DNA of 64,000 nt from Rhizobium sp. RM (GTDB taxonomy: Bacteria > Pseudomonadota > Alphaproteobacteria > Rhizobiales > Rhizobiaceae). The position numbers and the translations under genes were made by a program. How positions within the stretch are numbered: the first letter of the stretch is position 1; each line of letters begins with the position of its first letter. This document shows, piece by piece, positions 54,977 to 63,333 of the stretch. The stretch covers positions 620,001-684,000 of the forward strand of contig NZ_JACAWV010000008.1 in assembly GCF_013390595.1 (NCBI RefSeq). Reading direction: 5' to 3'. The notes under the pieces are model-generated. The model saw nothing but the letters and a program-made list of their open reading frames with translations. It searched no databases and had not been told where the DNA came from.

Positions 54977-54991
54977 GAACAAAAAAAGAAC
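54977..54991 (+). promoter_or_regulatory. Putative LexA (SOS) box
   Basis: GAAC-AAAAAAA-GAAC is an exact match to the alphaproteobacterial GAAC-N7-GAAC LexA operator with the usual A/T-rich spacer. It is 37 bases before the ATG of the YcaQ-type gene, a good position for repression. Confidence 0.68.
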
Positions 54992-55028
54992 ATTGCAATC
55001 GCCGTAAAGCCGTCCTACCGTCAGCACC

Positions 55029-56219
55029 ATGGCGATTCAGATATCGAATGAAGCAGCAAGACGGATTTTCCTGGCGCGGCAGGGGCTTTGCTCACCGCCT
55101 GGAAGAGCGCTTTCGAAGGATGGGCTGCTTCAGCTCATCACGGATATCGGCTTCGTGCAGGTCGATAGTATCGGTACTGTCGAGCGTGCTCACCACCAGA
55201 TCATCTTCTCCCGAAATCAGACCTACAAGCGCGAGCATCTGACCGCGTTGCTGGAAAAGGATCGGGCGCTTTTCGAACATTGGACGCATGATGCGTCCAT
55301 TCTGCCGACGGCATTTTATCCCTATTGGAAACATCGCTTCCGCCGCCGCGAGCCGATCATCCAAGAACGTTGGCGCAAGTGGCACGGCGAAGGGTTCGAT
55401 GCCGCGTTTGGCGATACGCTCGAGCGTATTTCGGCGGGCGGCCCGGTCATGGCACGAGAGCTGAAGGAAGACGGGCATCAGTCCGGAGGCTGGTGGAACT
55501 GGCACCCCTCCAAGACGGCGCTCGAATATCTGTGGCATACCGGCAAGCTTGCGATTTCGGGGCGGGTGAACTTTCAGAAAGTGTACGACCTGGCCGAGCG
55601 CGTCATTCCTCTCGAACATCACGAGGCGGAAATAGAGCATGAAGCCTTTGTTGATTGGGCCTGCCGGGAGGCGCTGGGCAGGCTCGGCTTTGCGACGCAT
55701 GGCGAAATTGCCGCATTTTTCGATATCGTTACCCCGCAGGAAGCGAAGGATTGGGTTACCAGCCATCGCGATGAATTGAGCGAAGTCTTGGTCGGTGCGA
55801 ATGATGGCAGCAGTGCTCGCCAGTCTTACGCATTTGCGGATTTCAGCGCCGATGTTTCAGGTCAGCCGGAGCCGTCCTCCCGGGTTCGTGTTCTCAGTCC
55901 TTTTGACCCGTTGCTGCGCGACCGAAATCGAACCGAACGGCTGTTCGGGTTTTATTACCGCATTGAGGTTTTCGTACCGGAGCCGAAGCGGCAATACGGC
56001 TATTACGTTTTTCCGCTTCTCGAAGGCGATCGCCTGATCGGCCGTATCGACATGAAAGCGGACCGCAAGGGGGGAACGCTGGACGTGCGCAAGCTGTGGC
56101 TTGAAGCTGGTGTACGCGGCTCCGCCGGGCGCCTGGAAAAGCTGGATGCTGAGCTTGCCCGTCTTGCCCGTTTCACAGGGGTCGAGCGCGTGAATTACCT
56201 CGACGGTTGGCGGGACTAG
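55029..56219 (+). CDS. YcaQ (AlkX) type DNA glycosylase-like winged-helix protein (396 aa)
   Basis: Belongs to the HTH_42/YcaQ family, whose members unhook DNA interstrand crosslinks or remove bulky alkyl adducts. The QxD catalytic motif of the YcaQ-type is present as Q44-V45-D46 in GFVQVDSI. Further landmarks are ALFEHWTHDASILPTAFYPY, LEYLWHTGKLAISGR and the C-terminal RVRVLSPFDPLLRDRNR and LIGRIDMKADRKGG. A LexA box lies 37 bases upstream, which supports a DNA-repair role. It converges with ribB. Confidence 0.9.
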   Translation: MAIQISNEAARRIFLARQGLCSPPGRALSKDGLLQLITDIGFVQVDSIGTVERAHHQIIFSRNQTYKREHLTALLEKDRALFEHWTHDASILPTAFYPYWKHRFRRREPIIQERWRKWHGEGFDAAFGDTLERISAGGPVMARELKEDGHQSGGWWNWHPSKTALEYLWHTGKLAISGRVNFQKVYDLAERVIPLEHHEAEIEHEAFVDWACREALGRLGFATHGEIAAFFDIVTPQEAKDWVTSHRDELSEVLVGANDGSSARQSYAFADFSADVSGQPEPSSRVRVLSPFDPLLRDRNRTERLFGFYYRIEVFVPEPKRQYGYYVFPLLEGDRLIGRIDMKADRKGGTLDVRKLWLEAGVRGSAGRLEKLDAELARLARFTGVERVNYLDGWRD

Positions 56220-56245
56220 AATTGCTGTTGTTCATGTTTGTGTTT

Positions 56246-56279
56246 CCATCCTCTCGGGCCTGAAACGCCGAGAGGATGG
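56246..56279. terminator. Stem-loop between convergent ycaQ-type and ribB genes
   Basis: CCATCCTCTCGG (56246-56257) pairs with CCGAGAGGATGG (56268-56279). T-runs are short on both sides, so it may act as a weak bidirectional terminator. Confidence 0.55.
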
Positions 56280-56297
56280 GCATTGTGTTGCTCAGGA

Positions 56298-57398
56298 TCA
56301 GCAGATTTCCGTTGCGGAAATTTTGATGCCGAAGCCTTCCAGACCCACATAGTGACGCTCGCGGGTCGTCATCAGCTTGATTGAGCTGATGCCGAGATCC
56401 TTGAGAATTTGCGCGCCAAGGCCGATTTCCAGCCATTCGTTTTCGCGTGAACGTGCCTGCGCATGCGCCTCTTCGGGATCACGCGCCTTGCGGCGGCCAG
56501 GCACCTGACCGACACCAACCGAACCTTCGCGCAGGTAGATGATCACGCCGCGACCTTCTTCGGCGATCTTCTGCATGTAGTGGCGTACCGGCTGGCGACT
56601 GCCGAAAATGTCGTCGGCAACATTTTCCGGATGCAGGCGAACGGGAATGTCGATGCCGTCACGGATGTCACCGAAAATGACGGCCATATGCTGCATCGGG
56701 TCCCAAGGCAGGGAATAGGTTTGCGCCTTGGCGGGACCGAACGGGGTCTCGACGGTGAAAGACGATTCCATTTCCACCAGCGTTTCCTTGCGCTGGCGAT
56801 AGGCGATCAGATCGGCAACCGATACCTGCTTCAGACCGTGGGTTTCCGCAAAGGCGGAAACCTGTGGACCACGCGTAACCGTTCCATCGTCATTGACGAG
56901 TTCGCAGATCACGCCGATCGGCGGCAGTCCTGCGAGCCTGCAGAGGTCGACGGCGGCTTCCGTATGGCCAGACCGCATCAGCACGCCGCCTTCGCGGGAG
57001 ATGAGCGGGAAAATATGCCCGGGGCGGGTAAAGTCAGCCGGGCCGACATTCGGATTGGCGAGGTTGCGAACCGTCAGCGTGCGGTCTTCCGCAGAAATGC
57101 CGGTTGTCGTGCCGTGCTTGAAATCGACCGTGACGGTGAACGCCGTTGTGTGGGCGCTGTCGTTTTCCGCCACCATGGCATTAAGGTTCAGCCGCTTGGC
57201 TTCTTCGCGCGGCATTGGCGCGCAGACGATGCCGGAGGTGTGGCGGACGATGAAGGCCATTTTTTCCGGCGTGCAGTGAACCGCCGCGATAATCAGGTCG
57301 CCTTCGTTTTCGCGATCGTCATCATCCGTGACGACGACGAGTTCACCGGCTTCAAATGCGCGGATAGCCTCAACGACGCGCTTCTGGTCATATGCCAT
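56298..57398 (-). CDS. ribB: 3,4-dihydroxy-2-butanone-4-phosphate synthase with degenerate GTPCHII-like domain (366 aa)
   Basis: The N-terminal half (residues 1-205) is an intact RibB: DDDDRENEGDLI, the HTSGIVC segment, and RSGHTEAAVDLCRLAG. It makes the four-carbon precursor of riboflavin. The C-terminal half resembles GTP cyclohydrolase II (RibA), but the zinc-binding Cys are lost: the usual CDCG region reads SRQPVRHY and the first Cys region reads RLHPEN. It therefore probably lacks cyclohydrolase activity. Such RibB-plus-degenerate-RibA proteins are known in proteobacteria. It lies 12 bases from the aroC stop. Confidence 0.92.
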   Translation of the reverse strand: MAYDQKRVVEAIRAFEAGELVVVTDDDDRENEGDLIIAAVHCTPEKMAFIVRHTSGIVCAPMPREEAKRLNLNAMVAENDSAHTTAFTVTVDFKHGTTTGISAEDRTLTVRNLANPNVGPADFTRPGHIFPLISREGGVLMRSGHTEAAVDLCRLAGLPPIGVICELVNDDGTVTRGPQVSAFAETHGLKQVSVADLIAYRQRKETLVEMESSFTVETPFGPAKAQTYSLPWDPMQHMAVIFGDIRDGIDIPVRLHPENVADDIFGSRQPVRHYMQKIAEEGRGVIIYLREGSVGVGQVPGRRKARDPEEAHAQARSRENEWLEIGLGAQILKDLGISSIKLMTTRERHYVGLEGFGIKISATEIC

Positions 57399-57410
57399 TT
57401 CGGGTGTTCC

Positions 57411-58508
57411 TCATTTCAGCCGGCCGGTCTGACCGCGATCTCTCAAATAATGGTCGGCAACAGTGCAGGCGATCATCGCCTCGCCGATCGGAACGGCGCG
57501 AATGCCGACGCAAGGGTCGTGGCGACCCTTGGTGCGGACATCGACGTTCTTGCCATCGGCATCGATGGACTGACGCTCAGTCAGGATCGACGACGTGGGC
57601 TTGATCGCAAATCGCGCAATCACCGGCTCGCCCGTCGCAATGCCGCCGAGAATGCCACCGGCATGGTTGGACAAGAACAAAGGTTTACCGTCATTGCCCA
57701 TGCGCATTTCATCGGCGTTTTCTTCACCGGAAAGCTCTGCAGAGGCAAAACCTTCGCCAATCTCGACACCCTTGACGGCGTTGATCGACATCAGATTTGA
57801 GGCGATGTCCTGATCGAGCTTTGCGTAAATCGGCGCGCCAATGCCAGCAGGAACGCCCTCGGCGACCACTTCAATGACGGCGCCGATTGAAGAACCTGCC
57901 TTGCGAATGCCGTCAAGATACTCTTCCCAGACGGGAACCATCGCGGCATCCGGGCAGAAGAATGGGTTTTGGTCGACCTGGTCCCAGTCCCAGTTGTCGC
58001 GGTTGATCTTGTGTTTACCGATCTGAACCAGCGCACCTCGGACATTCAGGCTTGGTACGACCTTGCGGGCAATGGCGCCTGCGGCAACGCGCGCAGCCGT
58101 CTCGCGGGCCGAAGAGCGGCCACCGCCACGATAGTCGCGAATGCCGTATTTGAGGTCATAGGTGAAATCGGCGTGGCCGGGGCGGAAGCGACGGGCAATC
58201 TCGCCGTAGTCCTTCGAGCGCTGGTCAGTGTTTTCGATCAGCATCGAGATCGGCGTGCCGGTGGTGATCAGCGTTTCGCCGTCCTCATCCAGCATCACAC
58301 CCGACAGAACCTTGACGATATCGTCTTCGCGGCGCTGGGTGACGAAGCGGCTTTGACCGGGTTTTCTCTTGTCCATCCAGTGCTGCACTTCGGCAAGCGT
58401 AAAGCGAATGCCAGGCGGGCAGCCATCTACCACGCAGCCCAATGCAGGACCGTGGCTTTCTCCCCAGGTGGTAACGCGAAAAAGATGACCGAAGCTATTA
58501 TGCGACAT
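57411..58508 (-). CDS. aroC: Chorismate synthase (365 aa)
   Basis: Last shikimate-pathway enzyme; converts EPSP to chorismate using reduced flavin. [20 protein letters not shown] at the start, [37 protein letters not shown] and [19 protein letters not shown] are landmark segments. Gene order aroC-ribB on the minus strand suggests co-transcription. The previous step's enzyme, EPSP synthase, is encoded at 12979-14256. Confidence 0.96.
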   Translation of the reverse strand: MSHNSFGHLFRVTTWGESHGPALGCVVDGCPPGIRFTLAEVQHWMDKRKPGQSRFVTQRREDDIVKVLSGVMLDEDGETLITTGTPISMLIENTDQRSKDYGEIARRFRPGHADFTYDLKYGIRDYRGGGRSSARETAARVAAGAIARKVVPSLNVRGALVQIGKHKINRDNWDWDQVDQNPFFCPDAAMVPVWEEYLDGIRKAGSSIGAVIEVVAEGVPAGIGAPIYAKLDQDIASNLMSINAVKGVEIGEGFASAELSGEENADEMRMGNDGKPLFLSNHAGGILGGIATGEPVIARFAIKPTSSILTERQSIDADGKNVDVRTKGRHDPCVGIRAVPIGEAMIACTVADHYLRDRGQTGRLK

Positions 58509-58685
58509 ACTGCTACAGACCAGAAAAAACAGGGCACACCTGCGGGCAGGGGGCCGTTGGAAACAAGCGGACCTGTCATAGTGGAAAATCGGAATAAGGC
58601 AAAAGCCTTTCTTTCGATCAGCGTCGATGATCCGGTGACGCAGTGTTCATGGTTGTTCGGCGTTCGAAAAAAAGCGGCCTCATAG
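58500..58685 (+). CDS. Possible small ORF overlapping the aroC start (61 aa)
   Basis: An ATG at 58500 opens a 61-residue frame ([18 protein letters not shown]) ending ...[13 protein letters not shown]. It overlaps the first codons of aroC on the opposite strand and has no strong ribosome-binding site. I do not recognise it. It may not be translated. Confidence 0.22.
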   Translation: MRHTATDQKKQGTPAGRGPLETSGPVIVENRNKAKAFLSISVDDPVTQCSWLFGVRKKAAS

Positions 58686-58963
58686 CCTTGTCGCCAATGA
58701 CCTTGAGAGGGCGATTCGATGTTCTTCACGCGGAGCGTGGTCATGAAACAAATATGAAAGGAGCGTCCTTTTTGATGAATACTGCAGGTTTTCCCACGTT
58801 GCTGGAAAATGCGGTGTAAAATTTCCTAACGGCTTGATCGTTCCGCGAAATCCGTTCATCAATTGGGCCGAAAATGTCATGGTTGCGGGCAACTTCCGCC
58901 ACATTCGAAAGGCACTTCTTCATGCATCAAAAGTTTTCACGCAAATCCACGAAAGCTAGATCG
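58686..58963. other. Intergenic region upstream of the DUF1344 gene
   Basis: With the doubtful small ORF excluded, about 455 bases (58509-58963) lie between aroC and the DUF1344 gene. The second half contains GGAAAATGCGG and ATTCGAAAGG stretches and should hold the DUF1344 promoter. No tRNA, repeat or operator is clear. Confidence 0.35.
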
Positions 58964-59224
58964 ATGCGTTTGATGATTGCCGCCCTTCTGGCCACCGCCA
59001 ACCTGCTGGCCCCGATCAACGGGTACACCCAGAGTGTCGACGTGGAAGGCACGATCAGCAAGATCGACGTCAACGCGCTGACCATCACGCTTAACGACGG
59101 AAAAACCTACCGTGTGCCTGAGGAGTTCAACTTCGAAGGTTTGAAGGCGGGTGTGAAAGTCGTGGTTTTCTACACGGAAGTGGATGGAAAGCGCGTCGTC
59201 GATGACATGGACGTGCTGCAATAA
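58964..59224 (+). CDS. DUF1344 family exported protein (86 aa)
   Basis: Signal peptide LMIAALLATANLLAPINGY, then a compact domain with VEGTISKIDVNALTITLNDG, KTYRVPEEFNFEGLKAG and KVVVFYTEVDGKRVVDDMDV. This matches DUF1344, a small periplasmic family of unknown function. ATG 58964 begins at the signal peptide; ATG 58922 would add a basic 14-residue extension. Confidence 0.88.
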   Translation: MRLMIAALLATANLLAPINGYTQSVDVEGTISKIDVNALTITLNDGKTYRVPEEFNFEGLKAGVKVVVFYTEVDGKRVVDDMDVLQ

Positions 59225-59235
59225 GATGATCTGCA

Positions 59236-59262
59236 GTCATTCCGGTGCGTCGCCGGAATGAC
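59236..59262. repeat. Palindromic stem-loop between convergent genes
   Basis: GTCATTCCGG (59236-59245) pairs with CCGGAATGAC (59253-59262). Palindromes of the form GTCATTCCGGCG...GGAATGAC are common dispersed repeats in alphaproteobacteria. It may also act as a terminator for DUF1344 or the phosphatase gene. Confidence 0.65.
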
Positions 59263-59283
59263 ATGGGGCGTTGTCCCGTTAGG

Positions 59284-59877
59284 TCAGGAAATCCATTCCG
59301 CGAAGTTCTTGTCTATCTCGACCTTCATGATGCGGTCCTGCGGGATTTGCGTCGTTGACGCTTCGTGCTTGTCCATGCCGGAAATCAGACGGAAGATCGA
59401 GCGAATGACGCCGCCATGGCAGACGCAGACCGTCTGTCTGTCGATCGATGACAGCCATGCGCCTATCCGCCATGAGAGAATTTCGTAGCTTTCCGCATCC
59501 TGACCCGGCGGGATGAAGTCCCACTTGTTGGCCTTGCGCTCCCTTACCCGCTCCGGAAAACTCTGTTTGAGCTCAGGCAGGGTGTGGCCTTCCCAGTCGC
59601 CGAATGACAATTCGACCAGTCGGTCGTCGGTGCGATAGGCGAGGGGATCAAGACCCATGGCGCCGCGCATCAGTTCCATCGTTTCGCGTGTACGCCCGAG
59701 TGGGCTTGCGACATAATCGAAATCGCCGGCGGTGGCGCCGAGGATACGCGACAGCGTCTTGCCGTTTCCGACCGCCTGCGAGCGGCCGAAATCATTGAGC
59801 GGGACATCTTTCTGTCCCTGAAGTCGGCGTACCGCATTCCAGTCTGTCTGTCCGTGCCGGATCACATAGACGAGCAA
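59284..59877 (-). CDS. Histidine phosphatase family protein (197 aa)
   Basis: The phosphoglycerate-mutase-like family motif RHGQTDWNAVRRLQG supplies the catalytic His. YVASPLGRTRETMELMRGAM, LVELSFGDWEGHTLPELK and VCVCHGGVIRSIFRLI complete the active site. The substrate is unknown. Upstream on the same strand is fabI, 32 bases away. Confidence 0.92.
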   Translation of the reverse strand: MLVYVIRHGQTDWNAVRRLQGQKDVPLNDFGRSQAVGNGKTLSRILGATAGDFDYVASPLGRTRETMELMRGAMGLDPLAYRTDDRLVELSFGDWEGHTLPELKQSFPERVRERKANKWDFIPPGQDAESYEILSWRIGAWLSSIDRQTVCVCHGGVIRSIFRLISGMDKHEASTTQIPQDRIMKVEIDKNFAEWIS

Positions 59878-59909
59878 AGCGGTACCCCTGTTTCAGAAAT
59901 GTCCTAAGG

Positions 59910-60728
59910 TCAGTCCTTGACCACGGAAATGTCAGGCGCGTCGACAGCCTTCATGCCAATGGTATGGTAACCGGAATCCACGTGATGAATTTCCCCGGTA
60001 ACGCCGGTTGACAGGTCGGACAGCAGATAGAGTGCCGATTTGCCGACTTCCTCGATCGAGACCGTGCGCTTCAGCGGCGCATTGTACTCGTTCCACTTCA
60101 GAATGTAGCGGAAATCGCCGATACCGGAGGCGGCAAGCGTCTTGATCGGGCCGGCAGAAACGGCATTCACGCGAATGCCGCGGTTGCCGAGGTCGACGGC
60201 GAGGTAACGTACGCTCGCCTCGAGTGCAGCCTTGGCAACGCCCATGACGTTGTAGTTCGGCATGACCTTCTCAGCGCCATAATAGGTCAGCGTGATGATC
60301 GATCCACCATCGTTCATCACCGGCTCGGCACGCTTTGCAACTGCGGCCAGCGAGAAGACGGAGATATCCATGGTACGGTTGAAGTTGTCGCGGCTGGTAT
60401 CGAGGTAGCGGCCGGTCAACTCGTCCTTGTCGGAGAATGCGATTGCATGCACCACGAAGTCGATCTTGCCCCAATGCTTTTCCAGACCCGCGAAAACCGC
60501 ATCGATCGTTTCGAGGTCCGTGACATCACAGTGGCCAGCCATAAAGGCGCCAAGCTCCTGGGCAAGCGGCTCGACACGCTTCTTCAGCGCATCGCCCTGC
60601 CAGGTCAGTGCGATTTCTGCACCCGCATCTGCGCATGCCTTGGCGATACCCCAAGCGATTGAACGGTTATTTGCGACGCCCATGATGAGGCCGCGTTTGC
60701 CAGCCATAAGGCCGGATGCCTGAGCCAT
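59910..60728 (-). CDS. fabI: Enoyl-[acyl-carrier-protein] reductase (272 aa)
   Basis: NADH-dependent reductase of the last step in each fatty-acid elongation cycle. The cofactor loop is GLIMGVANNRSIAWGIAKA, and the catalytic Tyr/Lys pair lies in TYYGAEKVMPNYNVMGVAKA. VSAGPIKTLAASGIGDFRY and TGEIHHVDSGYHTIGM are also typical of FabI. It is the target of triclosan-type inhibitors in other bacteria. Confidence 0.95.
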   Translation of the reverse strand: MAQASGLMAGKRGLIMGVANNRSIAWGIAKACADAGAEIALTWQGDALKKRVEPLAQELGAFMAGHCDVTDLETIDAVFAGLEKHWGKIDFVVHAIAFSDKDELTGRYLDTSRDNFNRTMDISVFSLAAVAKRAEPVMNDGGSIITLTYYGAEKVMPNYNVMGVAKAALEASVRYLAVDLGNRGIRVNAVSAGPIKTLAASGIGDFRYILKWNEYNAPLKRTVSIEEVGKSALYLLSDLSTGVTGEIHHVDSGYHTIGMKAVDAPDISVVKD

Positions 60729-60859
60729 CTTATGCTCCCTGATACTTTCGATTGATCCTGCCTATGGCATAGGCTGCAATCCTGTTCAAGATTGCCCAAG
60801 GTCATCAACTGTTAGGGAGCGTAACAAAGGGTGCTTTGTCCAAGCTATTCGTGAAACAG

Positions 60860-61975
60860 TCACAAATAAAGGCCTTCGCGCATGTGGCGCATCAGGTCAG
60901 TGACCTTGTCGTCAGGCTTTTCGAGCAGCAGGATACGCAGTTCAACGACAAAATCGCCAAATCCGCCGTTGCCGTCGGGAAGACCCTTGCCTTCGAGCCG
61001 CAGCATTTTGTCGGATCCGGACCAGGCGGGAATTGCCACGGTTTCTTCGCCGCGCGGAGTTTGTACTGTCGTCTCACATCCGAGGACGGCATCGCTCAGA
61101 GAGACTGGTAAGGTTGTATGGATATCATAGCCACGAATGGAAAAGGCGTCGTCTCTGGCCGCCAGCAAGGTAATCGAGAGGTCGCCCCGCGCCATGTTGG
61201 GAAGCTTCAATCCCTGTCCTTTCAGCCGCACGACATGGCCATCGGTCATGCCGGGTTCAAGCTGGAAACGGACCTCGCGGTCTTCGGGCAGCAAAAGGGT
61301 AATCCACTTGCGGTCTAGAAGATCGGCGACGCTTACTGTTGCTTCAGCGGTGATGTCAGGCGCTTTTTCGAGCGCTGGCTGGTTTGGAAGGAAGCGGCGT
61401 ACCAGTGCTCCGAACAGGTTGGAGGCGAGAGAAACCGTTGCTTCCGTCTTGTCCTCGTTGAGAGAGGGAGAGGCGGCCTCGCTGGGTGGCGTTGCCTCTG
61501 ATTTTGCGGCAGTAGCCTTGGCAGCTTCGGCTGCCGCCTGTTGCACCTTGGGGTCGTTTTGCGCCTGTGCACCGAAAATGCGTTCAACGACATCTTCGGC
61601 AGCTTCTACCGTTCCATCGGCCTTCTGGCCGGCTGTGGCACGATTGCGCGCTTCGGCACGCGCCAGTTCTTCCATAAGCTTTTCAGCGGCTTTTGCACGT
61701 TCAGCAGCTTCGCGTGCCGCCTGCCGTTGCTGCATGATGGTCTGGTCGCGCCGCTTGTTTTCGGCAGCCTGACGGGCCTGATCGTAAAGACCACGTTTTT
61801 TGGGGTCCTTGAGGAGATCGTATGCCTGTCCGATTTCCGCAAAACGCGCGGTCGCGTCCGGGTCGTCACGATTGGCATCGGGATGAACGGATTTTGCCTT
61901 GGTCCGCCATGCGGCCTTGATTTCATCGTTGCCGGCGTCTCGTTGTACGCCAAGGATCGAATACGGATCGCGCAT
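60860..61975 (-). CDS. DnaJ-domain protein with C-terminal DnaJ-like region (371 aa)
   Basis: N-terminal J domain with the HPD motif (MRDPYSILGVQRDAGNDEIKA through SVHPDANRDD) that stimulates Hsp70 ATPase. After a Lys/Glu/Ala-rich coiled segment (KAAEKLMEELARAEAR) and a low-complexity Ala/Pro region, the second half has a DnaJ_C-type fold (VRLKGQGLKLPNMARGD, LEGKGLPDGNGGFGDFVVEL). The zinc-finger and G/F regions of full DnaJ are absent, so it resembles CbpA-type proteins. ATG 61975; GTG 61984 is possible. Confidence 0.9.
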   Translation of the reverse strand: MRDPYSILGVQRDAGNDEIKAAWRTKAKSVHPDANRDDPDATARFAEIGQAYDLLKDPKKRGLYDQARQAAENKRRDQTIMQQRQAAREAAERAKAAEKLMEELARAEARNRATAGQKADGTVEAAEDVVERIFGAQAQNDPKVQQAAAEAAKATAAKSEATPPSEAASPSLNEDKTEATVSLASNLFGALVRRFLPNQPALEKAPDITAEATVSVADLLDRKWITLLLPEDREVRFQLEPGMTDGHVVRLKGQGLKLPNMARGDLSITLLAARDDAFSIRGYDIHTTLPVSLSDAVLGCETTVQTPRGEETVAIPAWSGSDKMLRLEGKGLPDGNGGFGDFVVELRILLLEKPDDKVTDLMRHMREGLYL

Positions 61976-62187
61976 GCGAAACACCAGTCACGTTGGCTCA
62001 GGTGCCTGCCGCCGTCTCATGGCGCAATCCTGAAACTAACCCCTCCGAAAAGGGATGCCCGCGTTCATTCGCGTTCATGCCCTCGGTTTATCAACGTCGA
62101 CTGTTGCAATAAGTTGCTAATCACTCCTTTACGGAGGAGGGGCGTCAGGGTGTGGTCGGCTTTATTCCACGCGCCAAGGTAAACAGT

Positions 62188-62637
62188 TTATTTCTGCTCG
62201 AAACGGGTCAGCAACCATTCGCCGGTTTCGGAAAGGCAGGCCTGGCCGGCATAACTTGCCACACCTTCGAAAGAGTGGCGCGTCGTTCTGAAATCGCGGC
62301 AGACGAAGCCGCTGGCACTGTTTTCATGGATGGCGGTCACGACGCCAGCGCTGCCGGTGGTTGCATTGGCCCAGGGCAGGGGCTGATCGGCAATCTTGGT
62401 CAGATCGGCCGATGTGACGGCGTTTCTGATGGTCGCGTCATCGGTCTGCGGTGCATTGTTTGGCTGGTTGGGAACGGAAGCGGTTGAAAGCGAGCGGTCA
62501 ACCTTGTCGCCGCCGAACAGATCGAGGCTGACGCATCCGCTCAGCACCACAAGCATTGAAACGACTGCGGAAATTTCCGCCGCCGATGACAGGAGGCCCT
62601 TTGTTCGACTGTTCGACTTTGCTATGACGATCACCAT
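62188..62637 (-). CDS. RT0821-like surface lipoprotein (149 aa)
   Basis: A lipoprotein signal with lipobox [13 protein letters not shown] is present, with the Cys at about residue 35. The mature protein has [40 protein letters not shown] and a second Cys in [12 protein letters not shown]. This fits the RT0821/Lpp0805 17-kDa surface antigen family, whose function is unknown. ATG 62637 ([13 protein letters not shown]) is chosen; the frame is open to 62673. It is divergent from pdxH. Confidence 0.85.
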   Translation of the reverse strand: MVIVIAKSNSRTKGLLSSAAEISAVVSMLVVLSGCVSLDLFGGDKVDRSLSTASVPNQPNNAPQTDDATIRNAVTSADLTKIADQPLPWANATTGSAGVVTAIHENSASGFVCRDFRTTRHSFEGVASYAGQACLSETGEWLLTRFEQK

Positions 62638-62694
62638 CTTTCGCCAGACTACATCTCTGGTGCCCAAACACAACTCGGGAGCATTTTAGTCAAT

Positions 62695-63315
62695 ATGTCG
62701 GAAACGGGGTTAACATCCAGTGACTTCACTGAAGAAAATGAACCGTTCACACTTTTTGCCGAGTGGCTGAAGGACGCAACGGCTTCCGAAATCAACGATC
62801 CGAACGCTGTCGCGCTGGCAACGGTGGATGAAAACGGGCTGCCCAATGTCCGCATGGTGCTGTTGAAGGGCGTCGATGACCGCGGCTTCGTTTTCTACAC
62901 GAACTTCGAAAGCCAGAAGGGCCGAGAGATTCTCGGACAGAAAAAAGCGGCCATGTGTTTCCATTGGAAGAGCCTGCGCCGTCAGGTGCGCCTGCGTGGT
63001 GAGGTGGAGGTCGTCAGCGACGCGGAAGCGGATGCCTATTATGCATCGCGTCCTCGCGGCAGCAGGATTGGCGCATGGGCATCGAAGCAGTCGCGGCCAC
63101 TGGAAGGACGTTTCGCCTTGGAAAAGGCCGTCGCCGAATACACGCTGAAATATGCTGTTGGTGAGATCCCGCGTCCGCCACACTGGTCCGGGTTCCGAAT
63201 TCGTCCCCTCAGCATCGAGTTCTGGCATGATCGGCCGTTCCGTCTGCACGACCGTATGGAATTCCGTCGTGAGGCGCCGGATGCTCCCTGGTCTAAGGTT
63301 CGGATGTTCCCGTAA
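62695..63315 (+). CDS. pdxH: Pyridoxamine 5'-phosphate oxidase (206 aa)
   Basis: FMN enzyme that makes pyridoxal 5'-phosphate. [37 protein letters not shown] and the C-terminal [20 protein letters not shown] are family landmarks, with the R-x-D region in DRMEFRR. ATG 62695 follows a purine-rich stretch. Normal family length. Confidence 0.95.
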   Translation: MSETGLTSSDFTEENEPFTLFAEWLKDATASEINDPNAVALATVDENGLPNVRMVLLKGVDDRGFVFYTNFESQKGREILGQKKAAMCFHWKSLRRQVRLRGEVEVVSDAEADAYYASRPRGSRIGAWASKQSRPLEGRFALEKAVAEYTLKYAVGEIPRPPHWSGFRIRPLSIEFWHDRPFRLHDRMEFRREAPDAPWSKVRMFP

Positions 63316-63333
63316 CGCCGATTGGCGGCGCGC

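Noticed and set aside
58633..58660. Several GTTC repeats near 58640
   Set aside because: Spacings of 6 and 3 do not fit the 7-base LexA spacer.
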